A DNA stretch of 56,525 nucleotides from positions 1 through 56,525 of the forward strand of contig DASTFB010000097.1 in the NCBI GenBank assembly GCA_035709005.1. The letters run 5' to 3'. Source of the DNA: Candidatus Methylomirabilota bacterium (GTDB lineage: Bacteria > Methylomirabilota > Methylomirabilia > Rokubacteriales > CSP1-6). Positions within the stretch are counted from its first letter, which is position 1. Each line of letters starts with the position of its first letter. The notes beneath the pieces were generated by a model. That model saw nothing but the letters and a program-made list of their open reading frames with translations. It did no database searches and was not told where the DNA came from. Of this stretch, positions 26,824 to 34,885 are shown piece by piece. The translations under genes and the position numbers were made by a program.

Positions 26824-27980
26824 GCGAATACCTCGGCGCGATCCCAGTCCAGCTCTCGCCCGATCACGATGCGGAGCATCTCCGACGTCCCGCCCCCGGG
26901 CAGCAAGAAGCGGGCGTCGCGGAAGTAGCGCTGGGCCGGATACTCCATGGCCAGCCCGTACGAAGCGAAGATCCGGGCCGCCTCGTCGGTCACCCGAACG
27001 GCCATTTCCGAAGCGAAGAGCTTGGCCATCGCCGCCTCGCGGGCGACCGGACGCCGCCGATCGATGGCGCCCGCCGCCTGATAGGTCATGAGCGCCGCCC
27101 CGTGGAGCGAGGTGAGCATGTCGGCCAGCTTGAAGGCGATCGCCTGGTGCTCGACGATCGGCTTGCCGAAGGCGACACGCTGGCGCGCGTAGGCCAGGGC
27201 CGCCTCGTAGGCGGCCCGGGCCAGGCCGACAGCGAGGGCGGCCGTCATGACCCGGATCTCGGCCAGGATGGTGCCGATCTTCTCCACGCCTCCGCCCTCG
27301 CCGCCCAGCAGGTGCTCGGCGGGCACCTCGACATCGTCGAGGAGGATCTCGCCGGTCTCGGAGGCCCGCACGGACATCTTGTCGATCGTCTTGCCCAGCG
27401 TGATCCCTCGCATGGTGGCACGGTCCAGCAGGAACAGGGCGATGTTTCCCAGGCCCCGCTCCGGCGAGGTCTTGGCGGCGACGGTCAGGACGTCGGCGAC
27501 GGGCGCGTTGGTGACCCAGGTCTTGGCTCCGCGCAGTACCCAGCGATCACCGCGGCGCTCGGCCCGTGTCGCGAGGTTGGCCACGTCCGAGCCGGCGCCC
27601 GGCTCGGTCAGCGCGAACGTCGCCACCAGATCACCGCGCAGGGCGGGCACGAGATAGCGCTGGTGGAGCGCCTGAGACCCGTAGCGGTAAACGAAGTAGG
27701 TGCCCATCAGCGATTGCATGGCCACCGCCGCCGCCAGCGAGAGCGAGCCCCGGGCCAGCTCCTCCGCGAAGAGACAGTACGTCACCATGTCGGCCTCGGC
27801 GCCCCCGTACGGCTCGGGGTAGCGCAGGCCGAAGTAACCCAGCTCCCCCACCCGCTTGAACAGCGTCATGGGGAACTGGGCGCGCTCGTCGATGGCGTGG
27901 GCCTGGGGCACGACCTCGGCGTCGACGAAGCGCGCCACGGCGCGGCGAAAGCTCTCTTGCTCGGTAGTAAACCGGATCAT
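26820..27980 (-). CDS. Acyl-CoA dehydrogenase, isovaleryl-CoA-dehydrogenase-like active site
   Basis: 386 aa FAD-dependent acyl-CoA dehydrogenase. LTEPGAGSDVANLATRAERR and GAKTWVTNA form the middle domain; ASYGLAMEYPAQRYFRDARF the C-terminal one. The usual catalytic YEGT Glu is missing (LLPGGGTSEMLR). Glu241 in AEIRVMTAALAVG lies where isovaleryl-CoA dehydrogenase keeps its base on another helix, which suggests a branched substrate. ATG 27980 overlaps the stop of the small repeat ORF by 4 nt; no ribosome site is obvious, so translational coupling is plausible. Confidence 0.93.
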   Translation of the reverse strand: MIRFTTEQESFRRAVARFVDAEVVPQAHAIDERAQFPMTLFKRVGELGYFGLRYPEPYGGAEADMVTYCLFAEELARGSLSLAAAVAMQSLMGTYFVYRYGSQALHQRYLVPALRGDLVATFALTEPGAGSDVANLATRAERRGDRWVLRGAKTWVTNAPVADVLTVAAKTSPERGLGNIALFLLDRATMRGITLGKTIDKMSVRASETGEILLDDVEVPAEHLLGGEGGGVEKIGTILAEIRVMTAALAVGLARAAYEAALAYARQRVAFGKPIVEHQAIAFKLADMLTSLHGAALMTYQAAGAIDRRRPVAREAAMAKLFASEMAVRVTDEAARIFASYGLAMEYPAQRYFRDARFLLPGGGTSEMLRIVIGRELDWDRAEVFA

Positions 27981-28192
27981 TGTAGCGGGGTCCGCGAGAC
28001 CAGCTCGGGGCGTGGGTGGCCTGCCCTAGGTGCGTGTGGCTGCGTCCGTTGTAGCGGGGGCCGTGAGGCCGGCTCGGGGCGTGGGTGGGCTGCCTTGGGT
28101 GCGTGTGGCTGCGTTCGTTGTAGCGGGTGCCGCCAGCCCGGTTCGAGCCGTGGGTGGGCTGCTCTAGGCAGGTGTGGCTCCGTCCGTTTCAC
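27977..28192 (-). CDS. Candidate 71-residue His/Pro/Arg repeat protein
   Basis: The ORF consists almost entirely of three 23-residue repeats of pattern RT(E/Q)PHxPxAxHPRxExxxRxPLQ, each with two conserved histidines. The GTG start overlaps the hyuB stop as GTGA (28189-28192) and its TGA overlaps the next ATG as ATGA (27977-27980), exactly like bona fide genes of this operon. It is very basic and without a membrane segment. No family is recognised. It could instead be a non-coding 69-bp repeat whose period happens to keep a frame open; the double coupling argues for coding. Confidence 0.4.
   Translation of the reverse strand: MKRTEPHLPRAAHPRLEPGWRHPLQRTQPHAPKAAHPRPEPASRPPLQRTQPHAPRAGHPRPELVSRTPLQ
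27981..28187. repeat. Three tandem copies of a 69-bp repeat
   Basis: Units begin at 27981, 28050 and 28119 with TGTAGCGGG and end CTGCGTCCGT or similar; the period is exactly 69 in both steps. Units 1 and 2 are the most alike; unit 3 has drifted. The repeat fills the whole gap between hyuB and the acyl-CoA dehydrogenase gene and is in frame with the 71-residue ORF on the minus strand. Confidence 0.85.
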
Positions 28193-29955
28193 CGATTGAT
28201 CTTCTTCTGTATCTTCTGCTGCTGCTTCTGCTTTCTTTTTTGTCTCAGGGTGTGGGTGGCGGGCTCGTCCACGCGCAGGTCGGGGCCGGTGCCGGTGATG
28301 ACCACGGCGTAGTCGGCGCGGGCCGACGCTGGCGACACGAGCTCTTCTCGCACGTCTTCGAGGACCTGGGCCGGGTCGCGCTCGAAGGGATCGCCGTAGC
28401 CGCCCGCCCCGGGCTGCTGGAAGGAGACGACGTCGCCGTAGCCGAAGTCACGCGACTCCTTGCCGTGCACCACGACTTCGTCGGGCCCCGGATTGATCAC
28501 GGTGCGGCCCAGCGCGCCGGGCCGGCCGCCGAACAGCCCCCAGGCGGGAATGCGCTGTCGGTCCGTGAGGTTGGTGAGCTTGCCGTCGTCGGCCAGGAAG
28601 CGCAGGTCCCGTCGGATGCCGCAGCCGCCCCGGAACTTGCCGGCGCCGCCCGTGTCGCGGATGAGCTCGAAGCGCTCCACGACGATCGGGTGGCGCGCCT
28701 CCTGCGCCTCCACCGGAATATTCGCGGCATTGAAGGCCCAGGCCATCGCCTCGCACCCGTCCTTGGTGGCGCGGGCCCCCGTGCCCGAGAGAACCAGCTC
28801 GTAGGCCACGAAGCGGCGCCCGCGCCCACGGTCCCAGCCGCCGAAGGTCGGGTTGGCCATGTGGGAGGCCGCCGCCGCCACTCGCTCGGGCAGGGCCGGG
28901 GCCAGCGCGCCCAGCACGGCCTCGAAGATCCGATAGCAGATGAGCGCGCGCGGCCCGCCGCCGGCCGGCGGGCGCGGGTTGAGAAACGAGCCCTCCGGCG
29001 CCGAGACCGTCACCGGGCGGAACGCGCCCTCGTTCATCGGCCCCAACGGATCGGTCAGGCACTTCACCGCCGCATAGGAGTAGGAGCGCGTGTAGTTGAT
29101 GTAGGAGTTGAGTCCCGAGGGCGTCTGCGGGCTGGAGCCCGCGTAGTCGACGGTGATGGCGTCGCCCTCGACCGTCACGGTCACGCACACCCGCAAGGGA
29201 TCGGTCCCGGGCCCCCAGTCGTCGAGGAAATCCTCGAAGGTGTAGCGGCCGTCGGGGATCGCACGGACGGCCGCCCGCACGCTGGCTTCCGTCCGCGCGA
29301 GGATCTGCTCCATGGCCGCCGACAGCACGGCGCGCCCGTACCGCTCCACCAGCTCCTGCAGCCGCAGCTCGCCCACCCGCAGCGCGCTGCGCTGGGCCCG
29401 GAGATCGCCCAGCACCTTGTCCGGCGTGCGGGTATTCGCGGCGATGAGGCCGATGACGGCCTCGTCCTCCCGGTACTCGCGCCACACCCTGGTCGGCGGG
29501 ATCCGGAGGCCTTCCTGGTGATAGTCGAAGATGCCGACCACGCCCTGGCTGCCCGGACGCTGGCCTCCCACATCGGTGTGGTGAACGATGTTCACGACGA
29601 ATCCCACGAGCTCCCCACTCGAGAACACGGGCTGCGTGATGAAGAAGTCCGGGAGGTGACCGGAGCCGAGCAGCGGGTCGTTCAGCAGCACGCCGTCCCC
29701 CGGGCGCAGCGTCTCGAGCGGGTGCGCGGCCAGGGCGTGGCGCACGGCGAAGGACATCGCGCCCATGTGTCCCGGTGAGTAGGGCCCCTGGGCCACCATG
29801 CGCCCGGCCGGGTCGAAGACCGCGACCGAAAAGTCCTGCCCCTCGCGCGCCTGCTCGGAGTAGGCGGTCCGCTGGACGGCCGTGCCGATCTCCACGGCGA
29901 TGGACTGCAGCGCCCCCCACACGACACCCAGGGTGATGGGATCGAGCGCGGTCAT
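28189..29955 (-). CDS. hyuB: Hydantoinase B/oxoprolinase family protein (HyuB)
   Basis: 588 aa beta subunit of an ATP-dependent amidohydrolase or carboxylase of the N-methylhydantoinase/5-oxoprolinase/acetophenone carboxylase group. MTALDPITLGVVWGALQSIA, RTAYSEQAREGQDFSVAVFD, NDPLLGSGHLPDFFITQPVF, HHTDVGGQRPGSQG and DTGGAGKFRGGCGI are diagnostic. The last 20 residues are an unusual Lys/Gln/Arg tail (RQKRKQKQQQKIQKKINR) encoded by a locally AT-rich, purine-rich tract. ATG 29955 overlaps hyuA by 4 nt. The frame is open for 94 more codons upstream within hyuA without similarity. Confidence 0.95.
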   Translation of the reverse strand: MTALDPITLGVVWGALQSIAVEIGTAVQRTAYSEQAREGQDFSVAVFDPAGRMVAQGPYSPGHMGAMSFAVRHALAAHPLETLRPGDGVLLNDPLLGSGHLPDFFITQPVFSSGELVGFVVNIVHHTDVGGQRPGSQGVVGIFDYHQEGLRIPPTRVWREYREDEAVIGLIAANTRTPDKVLGDLRAQRSALRVGELRLQELVERYGRAVLSAAMEQILARTEASVRAAVRAIPDGRYTFEDFLDDWGPGTDPLRVCVTVTVEGDAITVDYAGSSPQTPSGLNSYINYTRSYSYAAVKCLTDPLGPMNEGAFRPVTVSAPEGSFLNPRPPAGGGPRALICYRIFEAVLGALAPALPERVAAAASHMANPTFGGWDRGRGRRFVAYELVLSGTGARATKDGCEAMAWAFNAANIPVEAQEARHPIVVERFELIRDTGGAGKFRGGCGIRRDLRFLADDGKLTNLTDRQRIPAWGLFGGRPGALGRTVINPGPDEVVVHGKESRDFGYGDVVSFQQPGAGGYGDPFERDPAQVLEDVREELVSPASARADYAVVITGTGPDLRVDEPATHTLRQKRKQKQQQKIQKKINR

Positions 29956-32024
29956 GCCGCCGCGGCGAGCGTCACGATAAGGTTGGCATAGGCGTCGACG
30001 ACGGCCTGGGCGCCGGGCGGCAGCACGGTCGTGGACTCGCGCTCCTCCACGATCGCCGGCCCCGTCAGCGACAGACCGGCCCACAGCCGGTCGCGATCGT
30101 ACACGGGCGTGTCGATGTACCCGCCGGCCTCCGGGAAGTACGCCCGGCGCACGGCCTTGCGAGGCGACTCGCCGGGCTCCGTCCCGGCCTTGGCCAGAGC
30201 CAGGCCCGGCGTGCCCCCGACCGCCGAGAGCTTCCACGTCACGACCTCCACCGGCTCGGCGGGCTGGGCGTAGCCGTAGCGGGCGGCGTAGATCTCGTCG
30301 AAGCTGGCCCGGATCCGGGCCAGGCCGGCCGCGCTCAGCGGGCCGGCCGGCACCGGCACGCTGAGCTCGTAGCCCTGCCCGACGTAGCGCGCGTCCGCGG
30401 CGCGGCTCACCGTGAGCTGGCCGGACACCGCTGAATCGCGCACCACGGCCGTCGCCTGGTCCGCCATCTCGGCGTACATCGCGGCCAGCGCCGCCGGGTC
30501 GGCTTCGTCCAGGCGATCGACGTGCGTGCGCGCCACGTCGAAGCGCACCTCGGCGCCGAGCAGCCCGATGGCGCCGGTCACGCCGGCGGCGGCGGGCAGG
30601 ATGACCCGGGGGACCCCGAGCGCCTGGGCCAGGCGGCAGCCGTGCACGGGCCCCGAGCCGCCGAACGCGACCAGGGTCAGCTGGCGCGGATCACGACCGC
30701 GCTCGATCGAGACCACCCGCGTGGCGAGCTCCATGTTCGTCGTCACGATCTGGTGCACGCCCCAGGCGGCCTCTTCCAGCGCCAGCCCCAGCGGGCGCGC
30801 CAGCCGCTCCTCGATGGCCCGGGCGGCCGCGGGGAGCGACAGGCGCATGGCGCCTCCGGCGAAGAAGTCGGGGTTCAGGTAGCCCAGGACGAGGTTGGCG
30901 TCCGTCACCGTCGGCTCCGCGCCTCCCCGACCGTAACAGACGGGACCCGGCGTCGAGGACGCGCTCTCCGGGCCGACGGCGATGACGCCCATCCGGGGCC
31001 GGGCGATGGAGCCGCCTCCGGCGCCGATCTCGACGAGGTCCAGGGCCTGGATGTTGATGGGCAGCCCGCTGCCCGGGGCCAGCCCCACGCGATGCAGCTC
31101 GAAGGACGCGGTCGTGAAGGGCCGGCCCTGTTCGATGAGGGCGAGCTTGGCGGTGGTGCCGCCCATGTCGAAGGCGATCACGTCGCGGTAGCCGGCCAGC
31201 TCGCCGTAGGCGGCGGCCATGAGCGCCCCGGCGGCCGGGCCGGACTCCAGCATGCGCACGGGATACCGCTCCATCGCCTCGGCCGTGGCCACGCCGCCCG
31301 AGGACTGCATCACGAAGAGCCGGCCCCGGCAGCCGCGCTGCCGCAACGAAACTTGGAGATCACGCAGGTACTCGCGCACCGCCGTCATCACGTAGGCGTT
31401 GACCACGGTCGTCGACGTCCGCTCGTACTCGCGGGCCGTGGGCGACACCTCGTGAGAGAGGCTCACGACGATGTGGGGCGCCTCCTCGGCGACGATCCGG
31501 GCCACGCGCTGTTCGTGCGTGGGATTGACGTACGCGTGGAGCAGGCACACGGCCAGCGTCCGTACTCCGCGCGCGGCCAGCTCGCGGACGGCCCGGCGGG
31601 CGTCGGCCTCGTCGAGGGGCGTGCGCACGCTGCCGTCGGCCAGGACCCGTTCGGTGACCTCGCCGATGAGGCGACGGGGCAGCAGCGGCGGCGGCTTGTC
31701 GATGTTGAGATCGTAGACCTGGTAGCGCTTCTCCCGGCCGATCAGAAGCACGTCCCGGAAGCCGCGGGTCGTCAGCAAGCCGACGTTACGCCCCTTGCGC
31801 TCGATGACGATGTTCGAGCCCAGCGTCGTGCCGTGCACGGCCTCGGCGACGGCGGGCCAGGCCACCGCCGCCCGATCGAGCAGCTCGTCGAGGCCCGCCA
31901 GGCAGGCCTGGGCGGGGTCGGGATACGTGGTCAGCCGCTTGGCCGTGACCAGCTCGCCGCCCGGCGCCTGCAGCACGAAGTCCGTGAACGTGCCCCCGAC
32001 GTCGAAGCCCAGTCGGTAGGGCAC
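29952..32024 (-). CDS. hyuA: Hydantoinase/oxoprolinase A family protein (HyuA)
   Basis: 690 aa ATP-binding alpha subunit, partner of HyuB; together they hydrolyse cyclic amides or imides, or carboxylate ketones, using ATP. Signatures: RLGFDVGGTFTDFVLQAPGG at the start (actin-like phosphate loop), HGTTLGSNIVIERKG, VSLSHEVSPTAREYERTSTT, DMGGTTAKLALIEQG and AFGGSGPVHGCRLAQALGVP. Start GTG 32024 lies 6 nt after the regulator gene. Which member of the group it is cannot be decided from motifs I can read; the operon lacks acetone or acetophenone carboxylase accessory genes. Confidence 0.95.
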   Translation of the reverse strand: MPYRLGFDVGGTFTDFVLQAPGGELVTAKRLTTYPDPAQACLAGLDELLDRAAVAWPAVAEAVHGTTLGSNIVIERKGRNVGLLTTRGFRDVLLIGREKRYQVYDLNIDKPPPLLPRRLIGEVTERVLADGSVRTPLDEADARRAVRELAARGVRTLAVCLLHAYVNPTHEQRVARIVAEEAPHIVVSLSHEVSPTAREYERTSTTVVNAYVMTAVREYLRDLQVSLRQRGCRGRLFVMQSSGGVATAEAMERYPVRMLESGPAAGALMAAAYGELAGYRDVIAFDMGGTTAKLALIEQGRPFTTASFELHRVGLAPGSGLPINIQALDLVEIGAGGGSIARPRMGVIAVGPESASSTPGPVCYGRGGAEPTVTDANLVLGYLNPDFFAGGAMRLSLPAAARAIEERLARPLGLALEEAAWGVHQIVTTNMELATRVVSIERGRDPRQLTLVAFGGSGPVHGCRLAQALGVPRVILPAAAGVTGAIGLLGAEVRFDVARTHVDRLDEADPAALAAMYAEMADQATAVVRDSAVSGQLTVSRAADARYVGQGYELSVPVPAGPLSAAGLARIRASFDEIYAARYGYAQPAEPVEVVTWKLSAVGGTPGLALAKAGTEPGESPRKAVRRAYFPEAGGYIDTPVYDRDRLWAGLSLTGPAIVEERESTTVLPPGAQAVVDAYANLIVTLAAAA

Positions 32025-32030
32025 GCCGGG

Positions 32031-32756
32031 TCAGCTCCGTCGCTCGGGACGGGAGAGCACCACGCGGAACGGATACCGGCGCCCGGCCTGGTAGGCGACG
32101 ACGTACTCGACAGGGTCGCCGCTCACCGCGAACCACGTCCGCTCGAACAGCAGCAGCGGGGTGCGCGGCCGCACCTGCAGCAGCTCGGCCACGTGCCGCG
32201 GCGCCAGGGCGGCGTCGGTCACCTGCTCGAGCACCTTGATGGGCAGGCCGAGCTGCCGTTCGATCGCGGCCACCAGCGACGTCTTCGAGAGGTCCTCGTC
32301 GGACAGCGCCCGGCCGATCTCGAAGGGCAGGTACACGGTCACGTGCTGGAACGGCCCGACGTCGGCATGCCGGATGCCGACCACCCGGTACCCGTCGGCG
32401 CCCGGCGGCAGCCGCAGCGCCTGCGCGATGTTCGGGGCCAGGCGGACCCGGTCGCGCGATTCGAGCTTGAACCAGGTCTCATCACCGAGCGCGATCATGT
32501 CATCGACCGAGCCGATGACGCGCAGCTTGGGATCGCCGCCCGGGGTCGGAGTGCTGAAGGTGCCGCGGCCGGCGTGGCGGTACAGCCGGCCTTCTTGCAC
32601 GAGGACGTCGAGGGCCTGCCGAACGGTGGGGCGGCTCACCCGGAACCTCGCACAGAGCTGGTGCTCGGAGGGGATCCGTTCGCCTTCTCCCCGCAAATCT
32701 TGCCGGATCGCGTCGGCTATCTGAAGGTACCGCGGAATTCCGTGGCGATAATCCAC
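32031..32756 (-). CDS. GntR-family transcriptional regulator with UTRA domain (HutC subfamily)
   Basis: 241 aa. The winged helix is at residues 10-70 (RYLQIADAIRQDLRGEGERI, SEHQLCARFRVSRPTVRQAL, GRLYRHAGRGTF); the UTRA ligand domain follows to the end (VVGIRHADVGPFQHVTVYLP, LLLFERTWF, GRRYPFRVVL). GTG 32756 has GGAGG 5 nt upstream. First gene before hyuA with a 6-nt gap, so it likely controls the whole run and itself, responding to the substrate or an intermediate. The palindrome at 32778 is a candidate operator. Confidence 0.93.
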   Translation of the reverse strand: MDYRHGIPRYLQIADAIRQDLRGEGERIPSEHQLCARFRVSRPTVRQALDVLVQEGRLYRHAGRGTFSTPTPGGDPKLRVIGSVDDMIALGDETWFKLESRDRVRLAPNIAQALRLPPGADGYRVVGIRHADVGPFQHVTVYLPFEIGRALSDEDLSKTSLVAAIERQLGLPIKVLEQVTDAALAPRHVAELLQVRPRTPLLLFERTWFAVSGDPVEYVVAYQAGRRYPFRVVLSRPERRS

Positions 32757-32777
32757 TGCGGCCTCCTGCTGTCAGAA

Positions 32778-32787
32778 TGTCCAGACA
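32778..32787. promoter_or_regulatory. Candidate GntR operator TGTCCAGACA
   Basis: TGTC-CA-GACA is a perfect TGTC-N2-GACA inverted repeat, similar in layout to HutC-type sites. It lies 12 bp before the regulator ribosome site, inside the 88-bp gap that must hold the promoter. A wider CTGTC...GACAG pair (32769-32788) surrounds it. Autoregulation and control of the hyu operon are inferred. Confidence 0.45.
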
Positions 32788-32844
32788 GTTATCACCGGAA
32801 GCCTGTCACGTCAAACGAGGGCCTGGCAGCGAGTTACGCGACGA

Positions 32845-33705
32845 TCAGCCCTTGCGGTAGCTGTAGAATCCGCGTCCGGTCTTGCGCCCCAGATGCCCGG
32901 CCATCACCATGCGTTTGAGCAGCGGGGGCGCCGCATAGCGGGGCTCGCGGAACTCCTCGAACATCACCTCGGCCACGTACAGGGTCGTGTCCAGGCCCAC
33001 CAGGTCCAGGAGCGTGAACGGCCCCATGGGGTACCCGCAGCCCAGCTTCATGGCCTGGTCGAGGTCCTCCAGCGAGCCCAGGCCGCTCTCGTAGAGACGG
33101 ACGGCGTCGAGCAGATAGGGGACCAGGAGGCGGTTCACGATGAACCCCGTGGAATCCTTCGTCTGGACGGGCACCTTGCCCACCGCCCGCACCCACTCGG
33201 TGGCGGCCGACACGACGTCCTCCTCGGTGAGGATCGTGCGGGCGACCTCTACCAGCTTCATGAGTGGGACCGGGTTGAAGAAATGCAGGGCGAGGACGCG
33301 ACCCGGCCGGCTGGTGGCCGCCGCCATCGCCGTGACGTTGCACGACGAGGTGTTGCTGGCCAGGATCGCGTGGGGCGGGCAGACCCGGTCCAGCCGGGCG
33401 AAGGTCTCGTTCTTGAGCGTCTGGTTCTCGGTGATCGCCTCCACGACCAGATCGCAGTCCTTGAAGTCGTCGATGCGCACGGTGCCGGCGATGCGCCCGA
33501 GCGTGGCGTCCTTCGCCTGGGGCTCGAGCTTGCCGCGGGCGGCTAGCCCCTCGAGCGTGGCGCGGAGGTTGCCCATTCCCCGCTCCAGCAGCTCCGGTGT
33601 GGCCTCGAGGACCGTTGTCCGGAAGCCTGCCTGCGCGGAAACCTGGGCGATGCCCGAACCCATGAGCCCGCATCCCAGAACGCCTACGTGCTTGACAACC
33701 ATCAT
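32845..33705 (-). CDS. 3-hydroxyacyl-CoA (3-hydroxybutyryl-CoA) dehydrogenase
   Basis: 286 aa NAD-dependent dehydrogenase oxidising a 3-hydroxyacyl-CoA, of short monofunctional type. N-terminal Rossmann fold: VGVLGCGLMGSGIAQVSAQA. Central SNTSSCNVTAMAAATSRPGR, HFFNPVPLMKLVEV with the catalytic His, and KDSTGFIVNRLLVPYLLDA; the C-terminal helical domain has GCGYPMGPFTLLDLVGLDTT. ATG 33705 (a second ATG follows) has a GGAGGCC ribosome site. The reading frame extends upstream without similarity. Confidence 0.95.
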   Translation of the reverse strand: MMVVKHVGVLGCGLMGSGIAQVSAQAGFRTTVLEATPELLERGMGNLRATLEGLAARGKLEPQAKDATLGRIAGTVRIDDFKDCDLVVEAITENQTLKNETFARLDRVCPPHAILASNTSSCNVTAMAAATSRPGRVLALHFFNPVPLMKLVEVARTILTEEDVVSAATEWVRAVGKVPVQTKDSTGFIVNRLLVPYLLDAVRLYESGLGSLEDLDQAMKLGCGYPMGPFTLLDLVGLDTTLYVAEVMFEEFREPRYAAPPLLKRMVMAGHLGRKTGRGFYSYRKG

Positions 33706-33775
33706 CGGGCCTCCGAAGGCCCTCGGCCCGCAGGCGGCGGGACGGGGCCGCAACGGTGGTCTGCTCGGTGGGCGA

Positions 33776-34105
33776 TCAGTTCCGGGCGCGACGACCGGGC
33801 AGGGGGCGAGGCTCGTCGTGGAACGAGCCCGGAGGGCAGGGGTTCCTGACCGTGACGCTCACCCCCAGACGGTCGGTGCCGTAGCGCAGGCTGCCGTCGG
33901 GCTGCAGCACGAAACCCCGCTGCGGCGGGGCCGAGCCCGCGTCCTTGAGTGACTCGTCGTAGGCGACGTCGCGGGAAGACACGGGCGCCGACAGGATGTT
34001 CAGGAGCATCGAGGCGCTCACCGGGGTCTTGGCTTCGTCGGCGGCGGCAGGCGCGGCACCGGCCACGAGGATCAGCGCAGCGACCAGAGTCAACCAGGGC
34101 ACCAT
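33776..34105 (-). CDS. Small exported protein of unknown function
   Basis: 109 aa from ATG 34105, chosen for GGAGG 7 nt upstream; an earlier in-frame start at 34135 would overlap apt. A clear signal peptide (MVPWLTLVAALILVAGAAPA, cut near AAADEA) is followed by about 85 residues without recognisable domain, predicted extended and polar (LLNILSAPVSSRDVAYDESL). The C-terminus is Arg/Pro-rich. It lies 22 nt after apt and 70 nt before the hydroxyacyl-CoA dehydrogenase. Confidence 0.6.
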   Translation of the reverse strand: MVPWLTLVAALILVAGAAPAAADEAKTPVSASMLLNILSAPVSSRDVAYDESLKDAGSAPPQRGFVLQPDGSLRYGTDRLGVSVTVRNPCPPGSFHDEPRPLPGRRARN

Positions 34106-34127
34106 GCTCGGCCTCCTACGCCCGAAG

Positions 34128-34652
34128 CTACTCATAGACGATCAGGGAGTGCAAGGGATAGTTCTTCAGCTTCTCCCGGCCGTGCAGGAAGGCGAGCTCG
34201 ATCAGAAAACTGACGCCGACGACCTGACCGCCGAGCTGCTCGATGAGCCTCAGCGTCGCCGCCATCGTCCCGCCGGTGGCCAGGAGATCGTCCACGGCGA
34301 GCACCCGCTGGCCGGGCCGGATGGCGTCGGCATGAATGGCCAGGGCATCACGGCCGTACTCGAGCTCGTACTCCACCTCGATCGTCTTGCCCGGCAGCTT
34401 GCCCAGCTTGCGCACGGGCACGAAACCGGCCTGCAGTTGATGTGCGACGGCGCCGGCGAAGATGAACCCGCGAGATTCGACGCCGACCACCACCTGGACC
34501 TGCTCGCCGCGGTGCAGCGTGGAGAGCCGGTCGACGACGTACCGGAACGCCGAGGCGTCCTTGAGCAGCGTGGTGATGTCCTTGAAAAGGACTCCCTCGG
34601 TCGGAAAATCCTTGATATCACGGATTTTCGAGCGCAGCCCGGCGACGTCCAC
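34128..34652 (-). CDS. apt: Adenine phosphoribosyltransferase
   Basis: Purine salvage enzyme making AMP from adenine and PRPP; 174 aa, normal length. [20 protein letters not shown] opens the protein, [17 protein letters not shown] holds the adenine region, [15 protein letters not shown] is the flexible loop, and the PRPP-binding motif [13 protein letters not shown] spans residues 117-129. Start is GTG 34652; TAATAT lies 7 nt upstream as a leaderless-type -10. Confidence 0.95.
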   Translation of the reverse strand: MDVAGLRSKIRDIKDFPTEGVLFKDITTLLKDASAFRYVVDRLSTLHRGEQVQVVVGVESRGFIFAGAVAHQLQAGFVPVRKLGKLPGKTIEVEYELEYGRDALAIHADAIRPGQRVLAVDDLLATGGTMAATLRLIEQLGGQVVGVSFLIELAFLHGREKLKNYPLHSLIVYE

Positions 34653-34659
34653 GGCGCGT

Positions 34660-34665
34660 ATATTA
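34660..34665 (-). promoter_or_regulatory. -10 element of apt (leaderless type)
   Basis: TAATAT on the minus strand is 7 nt upstream of GTG 34652. No ribosome site lies between. The 233-bp gap 34653-34885 otherwise shows no gene or structured element I can support. Confidence 0.45.
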
Positions 34666-34885
34666 CCGGCGGCATGGCGCGCTGCGCAAGGCGGTCCCCT
34701 GCGCGCGCCCGGCGCGCAGCCACGCTGGCACGCACGGACGTCGGGGTGTCAATCTCGCGACGATCCGCGCGCCGGCCGCCCCGACCACGTCCGCGATTTC
34801 CCGGGAACAATGGCTCCTGGTCGCCCTGGCACCTCCCTTGCTCCCTCGTTGGCGCGTCGCGTGAAGCCAGGCGAGGGGAGGACTC

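Noticed and set aside
27981-28187. CRISPR array
   Set aside because: The 69-bp units are directly adjacent without unique spacers.
30522-32918. A 798-codon plus-strand open frame
   Set aside because: Antisense to hyuA and the GntR gene; no domain recognised.
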